A stretch of 64,000 bases of DNA from an uncultured Prevotella sp. (GTDB taxonomy: Bacteria > Bacteroidota > Bacteroidia > Bacteroidales > Bacteroidaceae), in contig CAKZVT010000043.1 of the NCBI GenBank assembly GCA_937922435.1, positions 1-64,000 on the forward strand, written 5' to 3'. Shown here one piece after another: positions 52,709 through 61,041 of this stretch; position 1 is the stretch's first letter, and each line of letters starts with the position of its first letter. The notes under the pieces were generated by a model, which was given only the letters and a program-made list of their open reading frames with translations, had not been told where the DNA came from and did no database searches. The position numbers and the translations under genes are program-made.

Positions 52709-54095
52709 GCCGGTGTGCCTGCGGCTTGTCATGCGGGGCCTGCCGCCTGTCTTTACGCCTTTTCACGGTGTAGTAAACGATTACGGCCAGTGCCGTCAGC
52801 GCCTCCGCCACGGGCATGGCCAGCCATATACCGTGAGTCCCGAGCAGCCCCGGCACTATGAGGAAGCTGGGCACGAGCAGCACGAAGCCGCGCATCATGG
52901 CGAACGTAAGGGCTGTCCTGATGCGCTCGACGCTCTGGAAATAGCCTATGGCCGTAAGGTTGAAGATGAAGAAAACGAAGCCTGCGGCGAAGTAGGGGAA
53001 ACCGTCAACCGCTATGCGCGCCGCCCCGTTGTCGAGGCTTACGAACAGGCTGACGAGCCAGCCGGGCAGCCCCGTGAACGCCGCCACGACCACAAGGCCG
53101 CACACGGCGGCCGTAATGAGCGCGGTGCGCTCGGCCTGCCTTACGCGCGCCGACGCCCCGAGGCCGAAGTTGTAGCTGATAATGGGCTGGGCCGACTGCG
53201 CTATGGCGTTGCCCACCATGAAGATGAAAGGCGTGTAGTAGCACGCTATGCCGAACGCCCCGACGCCGTCGTCGCCCAGGTAACGCATGAACACGAAGTT
53301 GCCCATCAGTATGAGCACGGCCAGCGTGGCCTCGCCCTGCAGCGCCGACGAGCCTATGCGGCACTGGTAGCCTATGTTCCTCGCCGTCAGCCTCATGTTC
53401 GTGCGGCTCGCCTTCAGCGGCGCCAGGCGCAGCGTCTTGGCGTGGCGCAGGATGTAGACTACGGCTATCAGGCAGCCCGAGGTGGTGGCTATCGACGTGG
53501 CGAAGGCCGCCCCCATGATGCCCCATCCCAGCGGAAACATGAACAGCCAGTCGAGCACTACGTTGAGGGCCGCCGCCGTCAGGCTGCTCGCCATGGCCAC
53601 CTTGGGTGCGCCGTCGAGCCTGATTACGAACAGCGCCACGGCCTCCCACACCATGAACACCCACGACGGCACGTTCCACACGATGTAGTCGCGCACCAGC
53701 GGCAGTAGGTGTTCCGACGAGCCGAGCAGCCTCGCGGCCTCGTCGGTAAAGCCCAGCAGCAGCGCGACGGGCACCGCCGCGGCCGCCGTTGCGAAGAGGA
53801 ACGCCTGCGTGACGTTGAGCCTGGCCGCCTTGGTCTTGCCGCGCGACAGGTGGATTGACGCCACTACGGAGCATCCCGTGCCCGTCATCAGTCCCAGGCC
53901 GGTAAGCAGCATCAGCGGCGGGCAGATGATGTTGACCGCCGCGATGCCGTCGCTGCCTACGCTGTGGCCTATGAATATGCCGTCGATGGCGGTCATGGCC
54001 GACATGCCCAGCATGCCCAGAAGCGTCGGGAAAAACAGTTTCTTGAACAGTGTTGACACCTTTTCCGTGCCGAAGTCAATCGCGTCTCTTTCCAT
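52656..54095 (-). CDS. MATE-family efflux transporter
   Basis: 479 residues, twelve predicted membrane segments, with the MATE opening LFFPTLLGMLGMSAMTAIDGIFIGHSVGSDGIAAVN and the second-half match QGEATLAVLILMGNFVFMRYLG. It exports drugs or metabolites using Na+ or H+. The last residues (NLIDGLSHCKKPHIAR) are encoded by repeat cluster I, another repeat-derived C-terminus. Monocistronic. Confidence 0.92.
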   Translation of the reverse strand: MERDAIDFGTEKVSTLFKKLFFPTLLGMLGMSAMTAIDGIFIGHSVGSDGIAAVNIICPPLMLLTGLGLMTGTGCSVVASIHLSRGKTKAARLNVTQAFLFATAAAAVPVALLLGFTDEAARLLGSSEHLLPLVRDYIVWNVPSWVFMVWEAVALFVIRLDGAPKVAMASSLTAAALNVVLDWLFMFPLGWGIMGAAFATSIATTSGCLIAVVYILRHAKTLRLAPLKASRTNMRLTARNIGYQCRIGSSALQGEATLAVLILMGNFVFMRYLGDDGVGAFGIACYYTPFIFMVGNAIAQSAQPIISYNFGLGASARVRQAERTALITAAVCGLVVVAAFTGLPGWLVSLFVSLDNGAARIAVDGFPYFAAGFVFFIFNLTAIGYFQSVERIRTALTFAMMRGFVLLVPSFLIVPGLLGTHGIWLAMPVAEALTALAVIVYYTVKRRKDRRQAPHDKPQAHRRNLIDGLSHCKKPHIAR

Positions 54096-54394
54096 TTGCT
54101 GTCTTTTTTATTTTACATTTTTACCCTTTTACCTTTTCACCTTTCACAAATAACGCGCAATGCCGGACAAGATGGCTGGTTCCCCCATGTCATCTTATCC
54201 GGCATTATGCCCTCCGATGATGAGTACAAAACTCTCTTCGCAAGTATGGCGCGGCGTTTCCCACAGTGCTTTTCAGCCCCGGCGGCCGCCGTTCACGGGT
54301 GCAAAGGTAGTCATTAAGCGCGTGCCTTGCAAGTTTGCCGCGATGTTTTTGTGCGCGGTTTCACGCCCTTTCCCGTAATGCATTGTCGCTGTCA
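54096..54394. other. Gap upstream of the MATE gene
   Basis: No gene seen. It contains a hairpin with 16-nt arms AATGCCGGACAAGATG (54159-54174) and CATCTTATCCGGCATT (54191-54206), one mismatch, and AT-rich short repeats. Confidence 0.6.
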
Positions 54395-54511
54395 GTGTAA
54401 CGCCTTGATATTCAATGCGTTGTGAAAGGCCGTCTTTTGGCTTGCAAAAGACGGCCTTTTGCTTTGCAATTCATGGCCTTTTACAATGCAAAACATGGTC
54501 TTTTGGGTTCA
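54395..54511. repeat. 22-bp phased palindromic repeat cluster J
   Basis: Head satellite GTGTAACGCCTTGATATTCA, then units at 54424, 54446, 54468 and 54490. The last unit runs straight into the MITE left end at 54505. Confidence 0.88.
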
Positions 54512-54806
54512 TCCGCAGTTTGCTTGGATGAAATAATTGTATTTTAGTTTGTTTTTTGTCATCGCATTTCGTGTACACATCATGTTGCAATCCAGGCAGT
54601 CGGTAACCGTCATTCCGCGCTCCGACGCGGAATCCAGAAAACATCTAAGGCATCAAACGACGTAGGTTGCATACACTGGATTCCGCGTCGGAGCGCGGAA
54701 TGACGGTTACCGACTGCCTGGATTATAGTAGGATACAGCCAGAAGCAAGAAAAATAAACACAGGAATAAATGTTTTATACTATCCAAACAAACTGCGGAT
54801 AAACCC
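54505..54806. mobile_element. MITE-like element (302 bp)
   Basis: Terminal repeats GGGTTCATCCGCAGTTTG (54505-54522) and CAAACTGCGGATAAACCC (54789-54806). The inner near-perfect hairpin (about 54590-54728) uses CAGTCGGTAACCGTCATTCC and its complement. Same length and ends as the 44540 copy. No coding sequence. Confidence 0.82.
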
Positions 54807-54899
54807 GTCAACGGCATTTCAGCAGGCCGCCTGCGGCGTTAAAAAAACTAATTTTCGGCATTTTTCCTTATTATATTAGGTAATTACGGCGATATTCAG

Positions 54900-54908
54900 T
54901 AATTTTGC
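54900..54908 (+). promoter_or_regulatory. -7 element of tig
   Basis: TAATTTTGC about 45 bp before the trigger factor ATG. The -33 TTTG is not evident. Confidence 0.5.
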
Positions 54909-54952
54909 AGCTCGCATTTGATAATCATTAAAAATAACATAAAAAACGTAAG

Positions 54953-56311
54953 ATGAAAGTTTCATTTGAAAATCCTGACAAGGTGAACGGACTTATCACC
55001 TTGACCGTAGAAGAGGCTGACTATAAGGACAATGTCGAGAAGACACTGAAGAACTACCGCAAGAAGGCCAACGTGCCGGGTTTCCGCGTGGGCATGGTGC
55101 CTATGGGGATGATTAAGAAGCAGTATGGCACGGCTGTCAAGGTGGACGAAATCAACAAGCTCCTCGGCGAGGAAATATATAAATATGTGAAGGACAACAA
55201 CATCCAGATGCTCGGCGAGCCGCTGGCGCACGAGGCGCAGGAGCCGGTCGACCTGGAGAAGGACGCTCCCTACACGTTCCAGTTTGACATTGCCGTCGCT
55301 CCCGAGATGGACGCTACGCTGACTGCCAAGGACACCGTAGACCACTATACAATCACCGTTGACGACGACGTAATCAACCGCCAGGTTGACATGTTCGCGT
55401 CGCGTGCCGGCCACTATGACAAGGTGGAGGAGTACCAGGCCAACGACATGCTGAAGGGCGACCTGCGCGAGCTTGACGAGAAAGGCAACACCAAGGAGGG
55501 CGGCATCACCGTTGAGGGCGCTGTCCTGATGCCCGACTACATCAAGGCGGACGACCAGAAGAAGCTCTTTGAGGGCTGCAAGCTGGGCGACATCATAACG
55601 TTCAACCCGAAGAAGGCTTACCCCGAAAGCGATATCGAAGTGGCTTCGCTGCTCAAGATGAAGAAGGAAGAGGTGGCCGACCTGACGGCCGATTTCAGCT
55701 ATCAGGTTACTGAAATATCGCGCTACGTGAAGGCCGAGGTCAACCAGGAACTGTTCGACCAGGTGTTCGGCAAGGACGCCGTGAAGGACGAAGCCGACTT
55801 CCGCGCCAAGATTGCGGAGGGTCTGAAGAAGCAGTTTGAGGTAGACACCGACTTCAAGTTCATCCAGGACGTGCGCAAGTACATGGAAAACAAGGTAGGC
55901 CAGCTGACATATCCCGACGCTCTCCTGAAGCGCATCATGCTCAACAACAACAAGGACAAGGGCCAGGAATATGTCGACAAGAACTACGAGCAGAGCATCA
56001 AGGAGCTTACATGGCACCTCATCAAGGAGCAGCTCGTCAAGGCCAACGGCATAAAGATTGAGGACGCCGACATCAAGGAGACAGCCAAGGAGGCCGCACG
56101 CGCACAGTTTGCACAGTACGGCATGAACAACATACCCGAGGAGTACATCGACAACTACGCTACGGACATGCTCAAGAAGCGCGAGTACATCGACTCTTTC
56201 GTTGACCGCAGCGTTGACCGCAAGCTCACGGAGGCGTTGAAGAAGGTTGTGAAACTCAACGAGAAGACCGCCACTCTGGACGAGTTCAACAAGCTGATGC
56301 AGGGCGAATAA
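54953..56311 (+). CDS. tig: Trigger factor (ribosome-associated chaperone)
   Basis: 452 residues. N-terminal ribosome-binding domain with YRKKANVPGFRVGMVPMGMI (the GFRxGxxP signature, about 36-55), a central PPIase-like domain that is divergent, and a helical C-terminal chaperone domain (QLTYPDALLKRIMLNNN onward). It binds nascent chains at the ribosome exit. Followed by clpP, clpX and recQ in the same direction. This tig-clpP-clpX order is common across bacteria and supports the calls. Confidence 0.95.
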   Translation: MKVSFENPDKVNGLITLTVEEADYKDNVEKTLKNYRKKANVPGFRVGMVPMGMIKKQYGTAVKVDEINKLLGEEIYKYVKDNNIQMLGEPLAHEAQEPVDLEKDAPYTFQFDIAVAPEMDATLTAKDTVDHYTITVDDDVINRQVDMFASRAGHYDKVEEYQANDMLKGDLRELDEKGNTKEGGITVEGAVLMPDYIKADDQKKLFEGCKLGDIITFNPKKAYPESDIEVASLLKMKKEEVADLTADFSYQVTEISRYVKAEVNQELFDQVFGKDAVKDEADFRAKIAEGLKKQFEVDTDFKFIQDVRKYMENKVGQLTYPDALLKRIMLNNNKDKGQEYVDKNYEQSIKELTWHLIKEQLVKANGIKIEDADIKETAKEAARAQFAQYGMNNIPEEYIDNYATDMLKKREYIDSFVDRSVDRKLTEALKKVVKLNEKTATLDEFNKLMQGE

Positions 56312-56366
56312 ATAATTTTTTGCGAAAAAACTTCCGCGAAATAGGGGAGGTTTCCGACTTTTTTAT

Positions 56367-56374
56367 TAACTTTG
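56367..56374 (+). promoter_or_regulatory. Possible clpP promoter -7 element
   Basis: TAACTTTG in the tig-clpP gap, 176 bp before clpP. Weak, because it is distant and lacks a clear -33 box. Confidence 0.35.
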
Positions 56375-56549
56375 TTCCGCACGAACAAGCGAAAAGGGTC
56401 GGTAACCTCCTCTTCGCATGTAATATAAATAGGTGGGAAATGCAATTTTCGTAAAGGCTTCAGCCGTGGCGGCACGGCGCGGCCTGTGTGGCGGAATGCC
56501 GCGGGGCGATTATTCATTTTTCATTTTTAATTGTTAATTTAATACATAG

Positions 56550-57254
56550 ATGAACGACTTTAGAAAATATGCCACCGGCCATCTCGGCATGAACGGCATG
56601 GCGCTCGACGACGTGATGAAGGCGCAGATGCAGTATCTAAACCCCTACATCCTTGAGGAACGCCAGCTGAACGTAACCCAGATGGACGTGTTTTCGCGCC
56701 TGATGATGGACCGCATCATCTTCCTCGGCACGCAAATCGACGACTATACGGCCAACACTTTGCAGGCACAGCTGCTTTATCTCGACTCGACCGACCCGGG
56801 CAAGGACATATCGATATACATCAACAGTCCCGGAGGCAGCGTTACGGCTGGCCTCGGCATATATGACACCATGCAGTTCATATCGAGCGACGTGGCAACC
56901 ATCTGCACCGGCATGGCCGCTTCCATGGCCGCGGTGCTGCTCGTCTCGGGTACGGAAGGCAAGCGCTCGGCGCTCACCCACAGCCGCGTGATGATACACC
57001 AGCCGCTCGGCGGAGTGCAGGGACAGGCTTCCGACATTGAAATCGAGGCCAAGGAAATACTTAAGTTCAAGAAAGAGCTGTACACAATCATATCCGAACA
57101 CTCGCACACGCCTTACGAGAAGGTGTACAAGGACTCCGACCGCAACTACTGGATGACCGCCGAGGAGGCCAAGGAATACGGCATGATAGACAACGTGCTG
57201 GTAAGGAAGAAGGACAGCAACACACCTAACGCGCAAGATGGCAAGCAGGAGTAA
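56550..57254 (+). CDS. clpP: ATP-dependent Clp protease proteolytic subunit
   Basis: 234 residues. Catalytic Ser125 (TGMAASMAAVLL), His150 (HQPLGGVQGQ) and a later Asp complete the triad, with INSPGGSVTAGLGIYDTM typical of ClpP. It forms the tetradecameric chamber fed by ClpX. Its end overlaps a possible early start of clpX. Confidence 0.97.
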   Translation: MNDFRKYATGHLGMNGMALDDVMKAQMQYLNPYILEERQLNVTQMDVFSRLMMDRIIFLGTQIDDYTANTLQAQLLYLDSTDPGKDISIYINSPGGSVTAGLGIYDTMQFISSDVATICTGMAASMAAVLLVSGTEGKRSALTHSRVMIHQPLGGVQGQASDIEIEAKEILKFKKELYTIISEHSHTPYEKVYKDSDRNYWMTAEEAKEYGMIDNVLVRKKDSNTPNAQDGKQE

Positions 57255-57258
57255 CAGG

Positions 57259-58491
57259 ATGGAAAAGGTTTGCAGCTTCTGCGGATGCAGCGAGAAGGAG
57301 GTGAAGCTGCTCATCACCGGCCTTACAGGATACATCTGTGAGGACTGCGCCGCGCAGGCTTACGAAATCGTGCGCTCCACCGGCGTGCTTGACGAAGGAC
57401 AGCGCAAGACGGGCAAGAAGTTCAGGCCGAAGAGAGTGCCGAAGCCCGTCGAAATAAAGGAATACCTTGACCAGTACGTCATAGGGCAGGACGACGCCAA
57501 GCGTTGCCTGGCCGTTGCGGTGTACAACCATTACAAACGACTGCAACAGCCGGCTGACGACAACGGTGTGGAGATAGAGAAGAGCAATATAATAATGGTG
57601 GGCAGCACCGGCACGGGCAAGACATTGATGGCCCGTACCATAGCCAAGCTGCTCGATGTGCCGTTCACCATCGTCGACGCGACGGTCTTCACCGAGGCCG
57701 GTTATGTGGGCGAGGATGTCGAGAGCATACTTAGCCGCCTGCTCCAGGTGGCCGACTACGACGTGGAGGCCGCCCAGCGCGGCATCGTCTTCATCGACGA
57801 AATCGACAAAATAGCGCGTAAGAGCGACAATCCGTCAATCACACGCGACGTGAGCGGCGAAGGAGTGCAGCAGGGTTTGCTCAAACTCTTGGAAGGAACG
57901 ATGGTCAACGTGCCCCCACAGGGCGGCCGAAAGCATCCCGACCAGGAGTATATCCACGTTGACACGAAGAACATTCTATTCATCTGCGGCGGCGCGTTCG
58001 ACGGCATCGAGCGTAAAATCGCCCAGAGGATGAACACTCATGTGGTGGGCTACAACTCCGTACAGAACGTGCGCAACATCGACAAGAACGACCTGATGAA
58101 GTACATACTGCCGCAAGACCTCAAGTCTTTCGGCCTCATACCTGAAATCATCGGCCGCTTGCCTGTGCTCACATATCTTAATCCTTTGGACAGGAACGCG
58201 CTGCGCTCCATCCTCGTTGAGCCTAAGAACTCAATCGTGAAGCAGTACAAGAAGCTGTTTGAGATGGACGGGATAAAACTCACATTCACCGAAGATGCTC
58301 TCGACTTCATCGTCGACAAGGCCATGGAGTACAAGCTCGGGGCGCGCGGACTGCGCTCAATCGTGGAGAGCGTAATCATGGATGCGATGTTTGAAGTCCC
58401 GTCAAAGAAGGTCGAATCCTTTGAGGTAACTCTCGACTACGCCCGCCGGCAGTTGGAGAAGGCTCACTTCCACAAGCTCGAAAGTGCTTGA
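57259..58491 (+). CDS. clpX: ATP-dependent Clp protease ATP-binding subunit ClpX
   Basis: 410 residues from ATG 57259 (MEKVCSFCGCSEKEV), 4 bp after clpP. An in-frame ATG at 57238 overlaps clpP by 17 bp and is less like the family. N-terminal Zn finger with four Cys (CSFCGC, CEDC), AAA+ Walker A STGTGKT, Walker B IVFIDEIDKIA and sensor regions. The IGL-like ClpP-docking tripeptide is not checked. It unfolds substrates and passes them to ClpP. Confidence 0.96.
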   Translation: MEKVCSFCGCSEKEVKLLITGLTGYICEDCAAQAYEIVRSTGVLDEGQRKTGKKFRPKRVPKPVEIKEYLDQYVIGQDDAKRCLAVAVYNHYKRLQQPADDNGVEIEKSNIIMVGSTGTGKTLMARTIAKLLDVPFTIVDATVFTEAGYVGEDVESILSRLLQVADYDVEAAQRGIVFIDEIDKIARKSDNPSITRDVSGEGVQQGLLKLLEGTMVNVPPQGGRKHPDQEYIHVDTKNILFICGGAFDGIERKIAQRMNTHVVGYNSVQNVRNIDKNDLMKYILPQDLKSFGLIPEIIGRLPVLTYLNPLDRNALRSILVEPKNSIVKQYKKLFEMDGIKLTFTEDALDFIVDKAMEYKLGARGLRSIVESVIMDAMFEVPSKKVESFEVTLDYARRQLEKAHFHKLESA

Positions 58492-58541
58492 GGAAGGCGG
58501 CGGTTGCGCACTAACAATAAAAAAGTCACTCTGTTTGTTTT

Positions 58542-60719
58542 ATGAATAACGACGTTAATCTGATAGAGAAACTGAAGCAGTATTTCGGCTTCGACAAGTT
58601 CAAGGGCAACCAGGAAGCCATCATCCGCAACCTTCTTGACGGCAAGGACACGTTCGTGCTGATGCCGACAGGCGGCGGAAAGTCGCTGTGTTACCAGCTT
58701 CCGTCGCTTATCATGGACGGTACGGCCATCGTCATTTCGCCGCTGATTGCCCTGATGAAGAACCAGGTTGACGTAATCAACGGCATGACAGAGGCCGACG
58801 GAGTGGCGCATTACTTGAACTCGTCGCTCAACAAGTCGGCCATCGACCGTGTGAAGTCGGACATTCTGGAAGGCAAGACCAAGCTGCTGTATGTGGCTCC
58901 AGAGTCGCTGACGAAGGAGGACAACGTCGACTTTCTGCGTGGTGTGAAAATATCATTCTACGCCGTTGACGAGGCGCATTGCATCTCGGAGTGGGGGCAT
59001 GACTTCCGTCCGGAGTACCGGCGGATACGTCCCATCATCAATGAAATAGGCAACGCGCCGGTCATTGCGCTTACGGCTACGGCCACGGACAAGGTGCGCA
59101 CCGACATAAAGAAGAGCCTCGGAATACTCGACGCGACAGAATACAAAAGCTCGTTCAACCGTCCCAACCTCTATTATGAGGTGCGCCATAAGACCAAGGA
59201 CATTGACAAGCAGATAGTGAAGTTCATCAAGCAGAACGCAGGCAAGAGCGGAATAATATACTGTCTGTCGCGCAAGAAGGTGGAGGAGCTGGCCGCCGTG
59301 CTGCGCGCCAACGACATAAAGGCCGCCGCCTATCATGCAGGGCTTGACTCGGCGACGCGCTCCGCCACGCAGGACGACTTCCTCATGGAGAGCATCGACG
59401 TAATTGTGGCGACAATAGCGTTCGGCATGGGCATCGACAAACCCGACGTGCGCTTCGTCATCCACTACGACATACCGAAGAGCTTAGAGGGATATTACCA
59501 GGAGACAGGCCGTGCAGGGCGCGACGGAGGAGAAGGGAAGTGCATCGCCTTCTATTCTTACAAAGACCTGAAGAAACTCGAAAAGTTTATGGAAGGCAAG
59601 CCTGTGGCCGAGCAGGACATAGGCCGCCAGCTGTTGCAGGAGACTGCGGCGTATGCCGAGTCGTCGGTATGCCGCAGGAAGATGCTGCTGCATTATTTCG
59701 GCGAAGAGTACGATAAAGACAACTGCGGCAACTGTGACAACTGCCTGCACCCCAAGACAAAGGTTGAGGGAAAGGACGCCTTGATGGTGGTGTTGCAGGC
59801 TGTCGCCGCCCTGAAGGAGGATTTCCGTACAGATTATGTAATAGATTTTGTCGAGGGAAAGGACACCAACGACATCGTCGCCCACAAGCACGACAAGCTT
59901 GATGAGTTCGGTTCGGGCGAGGACATGGACGGGAAACTGTGGAACCCTGTCATACGCCAGGCGCTCATCGCAGGCTTCTTGAAGAAAGACGTTGAGAATT
60001 ACGGAATACTCAAACTCACGGCGGCCGGCAAGAAGTTCATGAAGAAGCCGGAGTCGTTTATGATTGTCCTTGACAACGAGTTCAGCGAAGACGAGGAGGA
60101 AGAGGAGGGCGGAAGCGGCAGTTCTGCGCTCGACCCGGCGCTCCACTCCATGCTGAAAGACCTGCGTAAGAAGGTGAGCAAGCAGGCAGGGCTGCCTCCT
60201 TACGTCATCTTCCAGGACATTTCGCTCGAGCAGATGGCCACCGTTTATCCCATCACCCTTGACGACTTGCAGAACATACAGGGCGTAGGCGCGGGCAAGG
60301 CGCGCCGCTACGGCAAGGAGTTTGTCGCCTTAATAAAGAAGTATTGCGAGGAAAACGACATCGAGCGGCCCGAGGATTTGCGCGTAAGGACAGTCGCCAA
60401 GAAGTCAGTACTGAAGGTGAAGATAATACAGAGCATCGACCGCCAGGTTGCCCTTGACGACATAGCCGAGGCGCAGGGCATCGACTTCGACACGCTCCTG
60501 GACGAGGTTGAGGCCATCGTCTACAGCGGAACGAAGCTCAACATCGACTATTTCCTCGAAGAAGTGATGGACGACGACCATGTGGACGACATCTACGAAT
60601 ACTTTAAGGAGAGCGACACCGACGACCTTGAGACCGCCCTCGACGAGCTTGGCGGCGACTACCCGGAGGAGGAAGTGAGGCTGGTGCGCATCAAGTTCAT
60701 GTCAGACATGGGCAACTGA
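58542..60719 (+). CDS. recQ: ATP-dependent DNA helicase RecQ
   Basis: 725 residues. SF2 core with Walker A GGGKS (44-48), DEAH (143-146, followed by CISEWGHDFRPEY), GMGIDKPDVRFVIHYDIPKS and QETGRAGRDG. The RecQ Zn site is CRRKMLLHYFGE with CGNCDNC. A winged helix, an acidic linker (EDEEEEEGGSG) and an HRDC domain (ITLDDLQNIQGVGAGKARRYG) follow. It acts in recombination and fork repair. It starts 50 bp after clpX. Confidence 0.96.
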   Translation: MNNDVNLIEKLKQYFGFDKFKGNQEAIIRNLLDGKDTFVLMPTGGGKSLCYQLPSLIMDGTAIVISPLIALMKNQVDVINGMTEADGVAHYLNSSLNKSAIDRVKSDILEGKTKLLYVAPESLTKEDNVDFLRGVKISFYAVDEAHCISEWGHDFRPEYRRIRPIINEIGNAPVIALTATATDKVRTDIKKSLGILDATEYKSSFNRPNLYYEVRHKTKDIDKQIVKFIKQNAGKSGIIYCLSRKKVEELAAVLRANDIKAAAYHAGLDSATRSATQDDFLMESIDVIVATIAFGMGIDKPDVRFVIHYDIPKSLEGYYQETGRAGRDGGEGKCIAFYSYKDLKKLEKFMEGKPVAEQDIGRQLLQETAAYAESSVCRRKMLLHYFGEEYDKDNCGNCDNCLHPKTKVEGKDALMVVLQAVAALKEDFRTDYVIDFVEGKDTNDIVAHKHDKLDEFGSGEDMDGKLWNPVIRQALIAGFLKKDVENYGILKLTAAGKKFMKKPESFMIVLDNEFSEDEEEEEGGSGSSALDPALHSMLKDLRKKVSKQAGLPPYVIFQDISLEQMATVYPITLDDLQNIQGVGAGKARRYGKEFVALIKKYCEENDIERPEDLRVRTVAKKSVLKVKIIQSIDRQVALDDIAEAQGIDFDTLLDEVEAIVYSGTKLNIDYFLEEVMDDDHVDDIYEYFKESDTDDLETALDELGGDYPEEEVRLVRIKFMSDMGN

Positions 60720-60737
60720 AAATATTTACATGTTTAC

Positions 60738-60870
60738 GGAAGGCGGCTTTTCGCATTGCGAAAGGCCGCCTTTTGTGTTGTGATATGCCGTCTTTTACAC
60801 GCTGAAAGACGGCCTTTTGGAATGTAAAACACGGCATATTGGAAACACGCTGGCTGCCAGGCGGTTACGG
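60738..60870. repeat. 22-bp phased palindromic repeat cluster K (five units)
   Basis: Units at 60738, 60760, 60782, 60804 and 60826, then the satellite CGCTGGCTGCCAGGCGGTTA. In the tandem gap recQ/surface protein. Confidence 0.9.
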
Positions 60871-60982
60871 AGAGGACGTCATGCGCCTTTTAATGCGTGC
60901 AAAATTGTGTTGAATTGGGACGCTTTTTCGTATGCCGGTGATGGTGAATTTCATTGTCCTGAAATAAAAAAGTCCGGATTTT

Positions 60983-61014
60983 TTTGTTTTTTCAGATACG
61001 TTTACGTATCTTTG
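60983..61014 (+). promoter_or_regulatory. Promoter of the surface protein gene
   Basis: TTTG (60983-60986), 20-nt spacer, TATCTTTG (61007-61014), a very good Bacteroidetes match. The hairpin GATACG...CGTATC (60995-61010) overlaps it. Confidence 0.75.
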
Positions 61015-61041
61015 CTGCGTGTTATTTTAATTTAACCAACT

